64,000 nt of DNA, from NCBI GenBank assembly GCA_049513055.1, contig JBEKWN010000031.1, positions 1-64,000 on the forward strand, written 5' to 3'. Every line of letters starts with the position of its first letter. Within the stretch, counting starts at the first letter, position 1. The DNA is from UBA1163 sp049513055 (GTDB lineage: Bacteria; Desulfobacterota; BSN033; UBA1163). The position numbers were made by a program, and so were the translations under genes. The notes under the pieces are model-generated. The model saw nothing but the letters and a program-made list of their open reading frames with translations, searched no databases and was not told the DNA's origin. Of this stretch, positions 46,232-55,567 are shown piece by piece.

Positions 46232-47020
46232 ATGGGTGAACCGCATATACTCTATCGAATTGAGGGAAACATAGCCATCCTAACCATTAATCGGCCTGAA
46301 GCCAAAAATACATTTAGCCCTGAAATGCTGACCCTCTGGCGTCAGTTTCTTGAGGAGGCCAAGGCAGATCATAACGTCCGAGTTATTATTGTGACAGGAA
46401 AGGGCGATACGTTCTGTTCTGGAGGGGATATTCGAGAAATGGCAGAGGGGAGACTTCGGTCTTGGGATATGAAAAAATTTCTCTGGGAAGGAATACACAG
46501 GATTGTATTCGCCCTTGAAGATTTGGACAAACCCATTATTGCAGCCATTAATGGTGCAGCAATGGGGGCTGGGCTGGATATGGCCATTATGTGCGACCTC
46601 AGGGTTTGCTCGGATCGAGCCAAACTATCAGAATCTTATATCCTGCTAGGGCTTGTGCCTGGCGATGGAGGAGCCTATTTCCTTCCAAGATTGATTGGAA
46701 TTGGGAAAGCTCTGGAGTTGTTATTTACAGGGGATGTTCTCAGTCCTCAGGAAGCTCTTGAAATAGGGCTTGTCAATCGTGTTGTTCCTCATGACCGACT
46801 CATGGAAGAGACGATAATTCTGGCAGAAAAGATTGCGAGTAAACCTCCCCTTGCCATTCGCATGATGAAAAGGGCTGTTTACCAAGCCCAAACAAGTACC
46901 TTGAGGGCTCATCTGGATTATATCTCCTCCCAACTCGGACTCTTATCAGAAACCCAGGATCATCAGGAGGCTGCTCGATCTTTTCTTGAGAAGAGAAAGC
47001 CGACATTTGAAGGAAAGTGA
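46232..47020 (+). CDS. Enoyl-CoA hydratase/isomerase family protein
   Basis: A 262-residue crotonase-fold enzyme. GKGDTFCSGGDIREM near 58 and AAINGAAMGAGLDMAIMCDLR near 103 give the oxyanion hole. LSESYILLGLVPGDGGAYFLPRLIG near 132 has one of the two usual acidic catalytic residues and an Asp in the GDGG turn. It probably acts in fatty-acid or aromatic acyl-CoA degradation. Confidence 0.9.
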   Translation: MGEPHILYRIEGNIAILTINRPEAKNTFSPEMLTLWRQFLEEAKADHNVRVIIVTGKGDTFCSGGDIREMAEGRLRSWDMKKFLWEGIHRIVFALEDLDKPIIAAINGAAMGAGLDMAIMCDLRVCSDRAKLSESYILLGLVPGDGGAYFLPRLIGIGKALELLFTGDVLSPQEALEIGLVNRVVPHDRLMEETIILAEKIASKPPLAIRMMKRAVYQAQTSTLRAHLDYISSQLGLLSETQDHQEAARSFLEKRKPTFEGK

Positions 47021-47114
47021 AGGATGAGTTGGCGTCAAGCGGTTATCCTGGGTTATGATGTTTTGTATTAGGTGGATCTGCATAAACAAAATAAATAAAA
47101 AGAAAGGAGTTTAA

Positions 47115-47780
47115 ATGAAATTACGACTGATCGTAGTTTTGGGTGTTCTGTTTTTGGTGAGTCAGGTGAGTGCACAAGAAAATCTGGTCCTGAAAAATCA
47201 GAAGGACAAAGTTAGTTATATTATCGGCATGAACATTGGGAATGACCTAAAGAGACAGTCGATTGATATTAGCCCGAAAATTCTTGCAGAAGGGGTTCAG
47301 CAGGCCCTCGCCGGCTCCAAGCCCTTATTGACCGAGCAAGAGATTCAAGAAACCATGATGGCCTTCCAAAAAGAAATGATGGCGAAGCAGAAGGAGCGAG
47401 GAGATGCTTTTCTTGCTGAGAATAAGAAGAAGGAAGGGGTTAAAACCTTGCCGAGCGGTTTGCAGTATAAGGTGATCAAGGCAGGAACCGGTAAGAAACC
47501 CAAATTAAATGATACCGTGATGACACATTATCGAGGGACCCTGATTGATGGGACTGAATTTGACAGCTCCTACAAGCGCGGGCAACCCGTAAGCTTTCTA
47601 GTTTCTGGTGTTCTTCCTGGTTGGACCGAAGCGTTGCAGCTCATGGAAGAGGGTGCGAAATGGCAGCTCTTTATTCCTTCAAATCTCGCCTACGGCGAGC
47701 GAGGTGCGGGGGGCATCATCGGGCCAAATGCAACGCTGATTTTCGAAATTGAGCTGATCTCGATTCAAGAGAAAAAATAA
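47115..47780 (+). CDS. FKBP-type peptidyl-prolyl isomerase, exported
   Basis: The product has 221 residues. A signal peptide (LIVVLGVLFLVSQVSA, cleavage near 22) is followed by the FKBP-associated dimerisation domain (SYIIGMNIGNDLKRQ) and the catalytic FKBP domain (VMTHYRGTLIDGTEFDSSY; GWTEALQLM; PSNLAYGERGAGG). It resembles FkpA/Mip and should fold periplasmic proteins. AAAGGAG precedes the ATG. Confidence 0.94.
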   Translation: MKLRLIVVLGVLFLVSQVSAQENLVLKNQKDKVSYIIGMNIGNDLKRQSIDISPKILAEGVQQALAGSKPLLTEQEIQETMMAFQKEMMAKQKERGDAFLAENKKKEGVKTLPSGLQYKVIKAGTGKKPKLNDTVMTHYRGTLIDGTEFDSSYKRGQPVSFLVSGVLPGWTEALQLMEEGAKWQLFIPSNLAYGERGAGGIIGPNATLIFEIELISIQEKK

Positions 47781-47850
47781 GGTCGTTCAGGGAATTGTAA
47801 AAGAAGTGCCTTCAAAAAGGCGGTAACAAGAGGGGGGGCGTAAACAAGAA

Positions 47851-48286
47851 ATGAAGAACCAATTTAGATGGATTATTGCCGTCCTTCTTTTTGTCATCTT
47901 TTTCTGATACGCTTCCTCCACCTGGGGTTAATGTGGAGATAAAGGAATTTAAAGAAGATACGACAGAAAGACCAAAAACAAGAGAATATTTTCAAAAGTC
48001 CAAGAGTGAAAGTATTCAGGAGAAAAGACCCTATAGGGATATCCATGTCATTATGTATATGACATCGTGGTGTCCCTATTGTGTCAAGGCAAGAACCTTT
48101 CTTCATTCTTTTGATGTTAATTTGATCGAATACAATATTGAAAGAGATAAAAGCAAAAGAGAAGAGATGCTGAGTAAAAACAGTGGCTCAACGGGTGTGC
48201 CCCTCATCGATGTTGAAGGGATTATCATCAGAGGGTACAATCCTGATGCCCTTAAGGCAGCCATCGAAAGAAGAAGAAATCTATAA
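47851..48286 (+). CDS. Glutaredoxin-like protein with N-terminal anchor, frameshift near residue 18
   Basis: ATG 47851 starts MKNQFRWIIAVLLFVIFF, a membrane anchor or signal peptide, then hits a stop. One frame over, the sequence continues SDTLPPPGVNVEIKEF and then a glutaredoxin domain with MYMTSWCPYCVKARTFL near residue 60 and GSTGVPLIDVEG. The shift falls in a T-rich run near 47900-47912, so it is either a single-base indel, a sequencing slip or programmed slippage. The second frame could otherwise start only at a TTG (47876), without the anchor. Confidence 0.7.
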
Positions 48287-48500
48287 ATTTGGCAAATAAT
48301 GTGTCAAGATCAAAACTTGGTTTGATAGATATTGTCAGGTAAGCCCCTCCCTAACCACTTCACTATAAAAATTTACTCTAAGATAGCTCTGGAAGGTAAC
48401 GATTACTGATAGAAACATTCATGCCGACAAGTCGCCACAAAGAAGAATGAAGGTTCATCATCCCACGCTTAAAGTTTTTCCCCTTCTTGAGCCACCGAAT

Positions 48501-49010
48501 TCAAAGGCCTCTTTTTTTGAAGTCTCTTGAAAGGTCCACATAAAAGTTAGCTGCAGAAATAATCCTCTCTATCTCTTTTCTGTTCACAGTTCTCTTTATT
48601 CTGGCTGGTACTCCTACCACCATAGATCTTGGAGGGACTTTAAAATTATCCTTCACCATCGAATGAGCACCGATAATACAGTAGTCACCAATTTCTGAGA
48701 AAATACCCAGGGTTGTATCCATTCCAATAAGAACATGATCCCCGATTCTGGCACAGTGGATGATGGAACCATGGCCCACCGTAACATTATTCCCAATCAT
48801 TACGTCCGATATCCCTGCATGGATGACACAATTATCCTGAATATTGCAATTGTACCCAATTTGAATTCGGAATCGATCAGCTCTTAGAACTGCCCCAGGC
48901 CAAATACTAGAATTTCTCCCAATTTTTATATCTCCAACTACATAGGCATTCTCGCTGACAAAAACAGAGGCGTCAATTTTTGGCCTTTTCTTCCCCAAGC
49001 TTCTAATCAT
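48501..49010 (-). CDS. Gamma carbonic anhydrase-like hexapeptide protein
   Basis: 169 residues of left-handed beta-helix repeats (GRNSSIWPGAVLRADRF, IGNNVTVGHGSIIHCARIG, IIGAHSMVKD). Metal histidines sit in VIHAG, GHGS and IHCA. The family (YrdA/PaaY/CaiE-like) includes carbonic anhydrases and acyl-CoA-linked proteins, and activity cannot be assumed. It is a single minus-strand gene, followed (3') by about 200 bp with no visible feature. Confidence 0.9.
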   Translation of the reverse strand: MIRSLGKKRPKIDASVFVSENAYVVGDIKIGRNSSIWPGAVLRADRFRIQIGYNCNIQDNCVIHAGISDVMIGNNVTVGHGSIIHCARIGDHVLIGMDTTLGIFSEIGDYCIIGAHSMVKDNFKVPPRSMVVGVPARIKRTVNRKEIERIISAANFYVDLSRDFKKRGL

Positions 49011-49241
49011 AACTTCAACCTACTCCCTCCGATGAGAAAATGGTGGCGGCATCAAAATAGCATTAAGGAGTTCAAAATTAGTCAAGTATTCCTAATTTAT
49101 GACAAGATGTTGCATTGTAGACACAAAAATTTAATTAGATCAAGGTATCAAATAAAAAAATTAAAATAGCACCGTGTTTAATATTTCATAGACGATACAA
49201 TGGTGTTATGACAAAAAAGTAACACCTCTTAGCTTTGGCAT

Positions 49242-49541
49242 TTAGCTCACCACGTGATACCGCCGAATATCCGGTTCAGCTGCGACGAGGTTGGGCAACT
49301 TGATCAAGGCATCTTTGAAGTGCTTTGTGGCAAAGTGAGATTCGAGAGCTGTGTTGCTCTGCCACTTCTCTATTAAAGTGAAATCTGTTGGATCTTCGTT
49401 GTTTTGCAGCAGCTTGTAGCTTAGGCACCCAGGCTCCTTGCGAGTAGGCTCAACCAGAGAGCTGAGTACTGATAGGAGCTCGTTCACCTTGCCAGGGCGT
49501 GCCTTAACCCTTGCAATTACTCTCAAAGTATCTTCTGCCAT
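49242..49541 (-). CDS. Antibiotic biosynthesis monooxygenase (ABM) domain protein
   Basis: 99 residues with the ABM fold: RVIARVKARPGKVNELLSVL, EPGCLSYKLLQN, FTLIEKWQSNTALESHFATKHF. Relatives include YgiN-type quinol monooxygenases and small oxygen-response proteins. The role here is unknown. The roughly 230 bp between this gene and the carbonic anhydrase-like gene are AT-rich and empty. Confidence 0.88.
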   Translation of the reverse strand: MAEDTLRVIARVKARPGKVNELLSVLSSLVEPTRKEPGCLSYKLLQNNEDPTDFTLIEKWQSNTALESHFATKHFKDALIKLPNLVAAEPDIRRYHVVS

Positions 49542-49741
49542 TCTTTACCTCCCTTCTTTCCTGCCTTCTCACAGCTTAGATTATGTAAATTATACGGCAG
49601 ATGTGTCGTATAATCAACAAGACATAGTATTGATTTTCAGCAGTAATCTTCATCATTAATAGGATACTTTCGAGTTAGGCCCTCATTAACTCCTTAATTT
49701 TCTTGAAAAAGGTTAAGACTCATGTTAATTTTGATTAAATT

Positions 49742-50464
49742 ATGAATGAAACGATGATTGAGATGCACCATGTTTCTAAGACTTATCCAAGTCAAATCTC
49801 CGCTCTTTCGGATATCACCTTGGAGATCTTACTAGGAGAATTCATATTCATTGCTGGTCCCAGTGGTTCCGGGAAAAGCACCCTTCTTCGCATCCTATTC
49901 TGTGCAGAAAGACCGACGAGTGGAGAGGTGATCGTTCATGGAATGCATATCACCCAACCTGGTTTCAAAAAAATTTATCAATTGAGAAGGACGATGGGAA
50001 TCGTTTCCCAGGATTTCAAATTGTTACGGGACCGAACCGTGAACGAAAATATCGCCTTCGCTTTGGAAGTCACCGGTCATACCCGGAAGGAGGCAAAAAA
50101 TAAAGCCTCGGAAATTTTGAAACGGGTGGGCCTTGAAGAGAGGGAAGGAGATTCGATTCTTGCTCTCTCAGCAGGAGAACAACAACGGGTAGCCATCGCT
50201 CGAGCCCTGGTCCATTCCCCACCCTTGATTCTCGCCGATGAGCCCACAGGGAATTTAGATGCCAAGATGACCCTGAGTGTTATGGATATCCTCACCGATC
50301 TCCACCAAAAAGGAACCACCATCGTGTTCGCCACTCAATTTACAGGACTGATTAAACGTTATTCCTATCGTATTATCCAGATTTTGAATGGGCAGATCTG
50401 GGATGGAAGAAAGGCGGACACGAATAAGATGAATAAGGTTGAAGAGGCGAAAGCAGGGGAATGA
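49742..50464 (+). CDS. ftsE: Cell division ATP-binding protein FtsE
   Basis: A 240-residue ABC ATPase: GPSGSGKSTLLR (Walker A), LSAGEQQRVAIARAL (signature) and LILADEPTGNLD (Walker B). With FtsX it controls septal cell-wall hydrolysis through EnvC, which lies two genes downstream. The end overlaps ftsX by 4 nt. Confidence 0.95.
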   Translation: MNETMIEMHHVSKTYPSQISALSDITLEILLGEFIFIAGPSGSGKSTLLRILFCAERPTSGEVIVHGMHITQPGFKKIYQLRRTMGIVSQDFKLLRDRTVNENIAFALEVTGHTRKEAKNKASEILKRVGLEEREGDSILALSAGEQQRVAIARALVHSPPLILADEPTGNLDAKMTLSVMDILTDLHQKGTTIVFATQFTGLIKRYSYRIIQILNGQIWDGRKADTNKMNKVEEAKAGE

Positions 50465-51360
50465 CATTTTTTCTCCAATATGTGATGAGACGGACTTTCC
50501 AAAACATGATGGGAAACTTGTTCCCCAATCTCATCACCATTGGCATCATTGCCATCTCGATGCTCATCTTTTCGACCTTTACCTTGCTCGCTTACAATCT
50601 GACCAACTTCCTCAAGATCTGGGAAGATAAAATCGAGGTCATTGCCTACCTGAAGCGGGGAACTCCCTCCGGTGAGGTAGAACCCCTTTTAGATAAAACT
50701 CGTCTCCTCGAAGGGGTGGAGGTTGTGAGATATGTGTCTCCCTATGATGCGATGACCTTTATGGAAAAGAAGTTAGGCAGGCAGAAGAACCTTCTCGAAG
50801 GGATTCAGCCAGCGGTCCTTCCGCCTTCTTTGGAAATTCAATTGAAGAAAGAATACCGAAATTCCACAAAGATTAAAGAAGTGGTCACCCATTTAAAAAA
50901 GATTCCACAATTCGAGGAAATTGAATATGGCCAGGAGTGGGTGGAGACATTTTCTGTGCTCGTCCATATCCTGCGCCTCACCCAATGGATCCTGGGAGGG
51001 CTTCTCCTCATCGCGATCGTATTCATCACCTCCAACACCCTCCAATTAACCATCTCCTCCCGTCGGGAGGAGATCGAAGTGATGCACTGGGTGGGTGCGA
51101 GCCCTGGCTTTATCCGAGTCCCCTTCTATGTGGAAGGGCTCATTCAAGGCCTCCTCGGAGGAGGATTGGCGATTCTTTTTCTCTTTTTATTGCATCAAGG
51201 GCTTTTTCTCTACATCCCCCCGTCGATGCAAGCGTGGTTGGCAAAGATTCCTGTCCTTTTTTTACCACCGAAGACTATTGTCTGGATATTACTGGGGGGA
51301 ATGGTCCTTGGTTTTTTTGGCAGCATCGTCGCTTCGATGAGGGTTCTGAAATATAAATGA
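50461..51360 (+). CDS. ftsX: Cell division protein FtsX
   Basis: A 299-residue membrane protein with one N-terminal helix, a periplasmic domain (residues about 55-165) and three C-terminal helices. SSRREEIEVMHWVGASPGFIRVPFYVEG near 200 is the conserved FtsX loop. It overlaps both ftsE and the envC-like gene by 4 nt. Confidence 0.95.
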   Translation: MTFFLQYVMRRTFQNMMGNLFPNLITIGIIAISMLIFSTFTLLAYNLTNFLKIWEDKIEVIAYLKRGTPSGEVEPLLDKTRLLEGVEVVRYVSPYDAMTFMEKKLGRQKNLLEGIQPAVLPPSLEIQLKKEYRNSTKIKEVVTHLKKIPQFEEIEYGQEWVETFSVLVHILRLTQWILGGLLLIAIVFITSNTLQLTISSRREEIEVMHWVGASPGFIRVPFYVEGLIQGLLGGGLAILFLFLLHQGLFLYIPPSMQAWLAKIPVLFLPPKTIVWILLGGMVLGFFGSIVASMRVLKYK

Positions 51361-52580
51361 AAGGGTCTTTGAATAGAAAATGGATAGGGGGATGGATCGG
51401 ATGTTTCCTGATAGGATGGATGTTCTTCTTCGGGATGCCTGACCTTGAGGTCGCCCGGACCGATCAGATAGATAAGGACATCACTCAAAAAAAGAAGGAC
51501 CTCAAAGATATTAAAAAAGAAATCAACTTAACCAAGGAGAAGGAAAAGGGGATTCGGGGAAAAGAATCCTCCATCCTTGGAACTCTCCATTTTCTGGAAG
51601 TTGAGCTTTATCAGAAGGAGAAAGAATTAAAACAGATGGAGACGCAGTTGGTCCAAACCCAGGAGAGACTTCGTCAGACAAAGCACCAGATCGTCATGCT
51701 CGGCAAAGGAATGGAGCACACCAAAGAAGAGCTCTTTTCCAGGCTGATCGCCCTTTATAAGATGGGAAGGATCCCTACGGAGGGTCTCCTTCTGACTTCA
51801 CAATCTTACCCCGATCTATTGAGGCTTGATAAATATTTAAGAGTCATTATTGATTACGATGCTCGCCTGGTCGAGACCTATCGTTATCAAGTGGTTTTGA
51901 AAGAGCGATATCAGGAGGAGTTGGTTCAGGATCAGTTCCAATGGCAGCGAAATATCTCTGGGATCGAGAAGAAGAAGAAGGAGATCACAAAGGTCAGTGG
52001 AGAGAAACGGACACTGCTCAAGTCCATTCAGAATCAAAAGGTGGTTTACCAGAAACTTATTGGGGAATTGGAGGAGAGGGCCAAGGAACTTCAAACGCTC
52101 GTTGATAAACTGGAGCGGGGGAAGAGTCTTCTGGCTTACGGGCAATCGAAATATGAAACCCTCAAGGGGAAGCTCACCCCGCCCGTACAGGGGAAAGTGC
52201 TCAGTTTATTTAAAGAGAAGGGACAGAATGGGATTGAAATCAAAGCCCCGATGGGAGCCGAGATTCGAGCGGTTCTCTCCGGGAAAATTCTCTATGCCGA
52301 TTGGTTCAAAGGGTTTGGAAATATTGTGATCATCGATCATGGAGATCATACCTTTACTGTCTCTGGTTACTGTTCTGAATTATTAAAGAAACCTGGAGAT
52401 GCTGTTTCCCAGGGGGAAACGATCGCCCTGGTAGGGAGCGTGGGATCGTTGAAGGGTCCTTGCCTCTATTTCGAAATCCGTCATCACGGAAAACCTCAGG
52501 ATCCCATGGAATGGCTCTCTCACTTAGATCGAGTCGTTTCCCTTCCAGAGGAGAATAAAAAAGGAAAGAAGGGATTATAA
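51357..52580 (+). CDS. envC: EnvC-like murein hydrolase activator (coiled coil plus LytM domain)
   Basis: 407 residues: an N-terminal signal/anchor (IGCFLIGWMFFFG), a long coiled coil (about residues 35-275) and a C-terminal LytM/M23 domain. In the LytM domain the metal motif is degenerate: GNIVIIDHGDHTFTVSGY, with no later HxH, as in non-catalytic EnvC. It likely activates an amidase under FtsEX control. Confidence 0.9.
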   Translation: MKGSLNRKWIGGWIGCFLIGWMFFFGMPDLEVARTDQIDKDITQKKKDLKDIKKEINLTKEKEKGIRGKESSILGTLHFLEVELYQKEKELKQMETQLVQTQERLRQTKHQIVMLGKGMEHTKEELFSRLIALYKMGRIPTEGLLLTSQSYPDLLRLDKYLRVIIDYDARLVETYRYQVVLKERYQEELVQDQFQWQRNISGIEKKKKEITKVSGEKRTLLKSIQNQKVVYQKLIGELEERAKELQTLVDKLERGKSLLAYGQSKYETLKGKLTPPVQGKVLSLFKEKGQNGIEIKAPMGAEIRAVLSGKILYADWFKGFGNIVIIDHGDHTFTVSGYCSELLKKPGDAVSQGETIALVGSVGSLKGPCLYFEIRHHGKPQDPMEWLSHLDRVVSLPEENKKGKKGL

Positions 52581-52677
52581 AGAAGTCTCTCAAAAACAAA
52601 TAAATCTTTATCAGAGACCTCTGATTACATGGATTTCAAAAAATGATTAAACAGATTTTCTCTATTTCCAATACATT

Positions 52678-52696
52678 CCTGCCGGCGGCAGGCAGG
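52678..52696. repeat. CCTGCC...GGCAGG palindrome, copy 1
   Basis: CCTGCCGGCGGCAGGCAGG. Related 19-bp palindromes occur at 55530 and 61634, all intergenic. This copy lies in a stretch of repeated AATCTGTGTAATC-type words between the envC-like gene and ctpA. Confidence 0.65.
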
Positions 52697-52775
52697 TCTA
52701 ATCTGTGTAATCGTTTCATAATCTCTGTAATCAGAGATTTCTGGACTTTTTAGAAATCTCATAAAGGAGGATGAT

Positions 52776-54116
52776 ATGTCTCAATGGAAAAGAATCGGAA
52801 ATTTTAGAATCGTTTTGGTGATCTTTGCGGTCTTCCTCATCGGAGTCCTCATCGGGTCGGGCCAATCTCAAAGAGTTTCAGCCCTTTCCAATAATATGTA
52901 TGAAGACCTGAAGGTGTTTACGGATGTCCTCGGTCTCATTCAGAAGGATTATGTCGAGGAGACGAAATCGAAGGACCTGGTCTACGGGGCGATCAAAGGG
53001 ATGCTGGAAACCTTAGACCCCCATTCCGCCTTCATGCCTCCTAATATGTATAAAGAGATGCAGGAAGAGACAAAAGGTCGGTTTGAAGGATTGGGAATCG
53101 AGATCACTATGAAGGATGGTATTCTCACCGTCGTCTCTCCCATCGAAGAAACTCCCGCCTACAGGGCTGGGATCCTGGCCGGGGATCAGATTATTAAGAT
53201 CGATGGAGAATCGACAAAAAATTTCACCCTCATGGATAGCGTGAAACGATTGCGAGGCCCAAGGGGAAGCAAAGTCACGATCACCATCATGCGAGAAGGC
53301 TTCACCAAACCTAAAGAATACACGTTGGTCCGGGATGTCATCCCCGTTCGAAGTGTCCGCCATGAATTGTTAGAAAAAAATTACGGGTATATTCGCCTCT
53401 CCCAATTTCAAGAAAAGACAGATGATGAATTTGAGAAGGCAATGAAGGCATTGGAGGAGGAGAGCAAGGGAACCTTGAAAGGTTTAGTCCTTGATCTTCG
53501 GAACAACCCAGGAGGCCTTTTGGATCAAGCCGTCAAAATAGCAGATCGATTCATTGACTCGGGTCTGATTGTTTCTGTGGAAGGGAGAAAAGAGGATCAG
53601 AAAATGAAATTTTATGCTCACCCTGATGGGAGTGCTTCCCGTTATCCACTGGTCGTCTTGGTCAACGGCGGGAGCGCCAGCGGTGCAGAGATCGTGGCAG
53701 GTGCCATTCAGGACCAAGGTCGTGGCATACTCGTCGGAACTCAGACCTTTGGAAAGGGATCGGTTCAAACAATCATCCCGTTGAAGGATGGATCGGGTTT
53801 GAGGCTGACCACCGCAAGATACTATACCCCGAACGGTCGTTCCATCCAGGCCAAAGGGATTGTGCCTGATATCATCGTCAAACCTTCAAAGCCTGAGGAG
53901 GAGAAGGAAGTCCTTATTCCCAAGCTCCCTACGGAAAGGGATTTGGAGAGACATTTGATGGATGTGGAGAAGGGAGCCCCCAAGGAGAAAGAAAAGTCAA
54001 AGAAGGAAGAGGTGAAGGAGAAGAAACCGGTCGATAATCAACTGGAACGAGCCCTTGATCTCCTCAAAAGTTGGGATATTTTTAAAAATATAGCCAAAGG
54101 GAAACAGACCCCATAG
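52776..54116 (+). CDS. ctpA: C-terminal processing peptidase (S41)
   Basis: 446 residues: an N-terminal signal/anchor (VILVIFAVFLIGVLIGSG-like), a PDZ domain (about 95-180, GIEITMKDG...AGDQIIKIDG) and the S41 protease core. The catalytic Ser lies in NGGSASGAEIVAGAI near 307, and the Lys in TFGKGSVQT near 332. A charged Lys/Glu tail follows. AAAGGAGG precedes the ATG. The position after ftsEX-envC suggests envelope protein turnover. Confidence 0.94.
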   Translation: MSQWKRIGNFRIVLVIFAVFLIGVLIGSGQSQRVSALSNNMYEDLKVFTDVLGLIQKDYVEETKSKDLVYGAIKGMLETLDPHSAFMPPNMYKEMQEETKGRFEGLGIEITMKDGILTVVSPIEETPAYRAGILAGDQIIKIDGESTKNFTLMDSVKRLRGPRGSKVTITIMREGFTKPKEYTLVRDVIPVRSVRHELLEKNYGYIRLSQFQEKTDDEFEKAMKALEEESKGTLKGLVLDLRNNPGGLLDQAVKIADRFIDSGLIVSVEGRKEDQKMKFYAHPDGSASRYPLVVLVNGGSASGAEIVAGAIQDQGRGILVGTQTFGKGSVQTIIPLKDGSGLRLTTARYYTPNGRSIQAKGIVPDIIVKPSKPEEEKEVLIPKLPTERDLERHLMDVEKGAPKEKEKSKKEEVKEKKPVDNQLERALDLLKSWDIFKNIAKGKQTP

Positions 54117-54220
54117 TTGAATGAACAGCTTGGGTGAACCGAAACGGTGAAGCATTGTACAATGGTCTGCTGAATTTTGGCATGACGATATTTACAACAA
54201 CGGGGTAGAGTTAGTCAAAG

Positions 54221-55366
54221 ATGGTTAGGCCATCGGCACATCGACTCAGGAAAGGGAGACTAAGGAGTCGGATCGGTTACCTCCTCTCCTTTCTCCTCGG
54301 TGTCCTTCTGACCTTTGGCGGAGTCACCTATCTGGCACGAGAAAAACCTTTCTCTCCAGAGGATTTTTCTCAGAAAGTTTTTCTGGTTGACCAAATTATT
54401 CAAAGCCAACTCTATGAGATTGGTATTCAGAAAAAGAATATCCTTCTTCACCGATCGTCTTTAAAAAAAGAGGGGGGCCTGGTCTGGGAACAGTCTTCCT
54501 TGAAGGTCCAGGTTCTCCCCTCTCTTCCTTTTTCGCTGATTGAAGGGAATTTTAAGCGAAGCCTTTCTGCCCTCGGAAAACCCGTTTCGATTCAATCTTC
54601 CCAAATATCAGAATCCCTCCATCTGGAGGTCAAGGTTTTGGATCGAGTCACCCATCAGCTTACCTTTTTCTCCTCTATCCCATCCACTCTGAAAACTGCT
54701 CTCCGCCCTAAGATTGCTATTGTCATTGACGACCTTGGGGGAGAAAACAAAATTTCTCAAGAACTCCTTCTTTGGGATCTTCCAATCACCTTTTCCATTC
54801 TTCCTTTCACCCCCTATTCTAAAACTCTTGCTGGAGAGGCTCACCGAAAGGGAAAGGAAGTCATCCTCCATCTTCCCATGGAGCCCCGTGGCTATCCACA
54901 AATCAAGCCTGGCGAAGGAGTTCTCCTTGAAGAGATGGATGAAGCGAGATTGCTTCGCCAACTCTCCAAAGATATCGAGGCGGTCCCTTATATCAAAGGG
55001 GTAAGCAATCATATGGGATCTCGATTGATGGAAGATCCTGAGAAGATAAGGATTGTCTTTTCTGAATTGAAAAGAAGAGGACTTTTCTTTTTAGATAGTC
55101 GGACCACTCCTCAAACCGTTGGTCTCGAAGTTGCCCAATCTGTCGGCTTGAAGGCCATGGAGAGAAGTCTTTTTATTGACCATTCGTCGGATGAAGAAGA
55201 GATCAAACAGAAACTGGAGCGGCTGATCCAATACTCCCTCTCCACTGGGAAAGCAATCGGGATTGGCCACCCTCATCCCTCCACGCTCAAATCTCTCAAG
55301 GAGATGATTCCCAAGATGAAGGAGAAAGGAATCGAGATTGTTCCTCTCTCTGCGGTGATGGAATAA
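54221..55366 (+). CDS. Divergent polysaccharide deacetylase family protein
   Basis: 381 residues with an N-terminal anchor (YLLSFLLGVLLTFGGVTYL). From residue 165 it has the YibQ-type domain: KIAIVIDDLGGE, ILHLPMEPRG, GVSNHMGSRLMED, FLDSRTTP and AIGIGHPHPSTL. It may act on envelope polysaccharide; activity in this family is unproven. It follows ctpA, as is usual in this lineage. Confidence 0.88.
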   Translation: MVRPSAHRLRKGRLRSRIGYLLSFLLGVLLTFGGVTYLAREKPFSPEDFSQKVFLVDQIIQSQLYEIGIQKKNILLHRSSLKKEGGLVWEQSSLKVQVLPSLPFSLIEGNFKRSLSALGKPVSIQSSQISESLHLEVKVLDRVTHQLTFFSSIPSTLKTALRPKIAIVIDDLGGENKISQELLLWDLPITFSILPFTPYSKTLAGEAHRKGKEVILHLPMEPRGYPQIKPGEGVLLEEMDEARLLRQLSKDIEAVPYIKGVSNHMGSRLMEDPEKIRIVFSELKRRGLFFLDSRTTPQTVGLEVAQSVGLKAMERSLFIDHSSDEEEIKQKLERLIQYSLSTGKAIGIGHPHPSTLKSLKEMIPKMKEKGIEIVPLSAVME

Positions 55367-55369
55367 AAT

Positions 55370-55445
55370 CGGTTCGAACGTTATGACCGTTTAGAACGTT
55401 TTGATCGTTTAACGATCTTAACGAGCTCAACGATCCAAACGATAT
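55370..55445. repeat. AACG/CGTT-rich inverted repeat between convergent genes
   Basis: Words such as GAACGTT, GATCGTTTAACGATC and AACGAGCTCAACGATC form overlapping inverted arms just after the deacetylase stop. It may serve as a transcription end for the two convergent genes, although no T-run follows the main hairpin. Confidence 0.4.
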
Positions 55446-55529
55446 CTTTTTTGCTCTCCCATCAATATTAAGGCCAGGAAAGCCTCTATGAGATCTGTCC
55501 CCCAGGCCCTCTCGCTCCTTTCTGCAATC

Positions 55530-55548
55530 CCTGCCTGCGGCAGGCAGG
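55530..55548. repeat. CCTGCC...GGCAGG palindrome, copy 2
   Basis: CCTGCCTG-CGG-CAGGCAGG, a perfect 8-bp inverted repeat just beyond the end of the HypE-like gene. Confidence 0.7.
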
Positions 55549-55567
55549 TGAAATTTAAAATCTGCGA

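Noticed and set aside
51357..52580. Active M23 endopeptidase
   Set aside because: The zinc-binding HxxxD and HxH motifs are degenerate, as expected for an EnvC-type activator.
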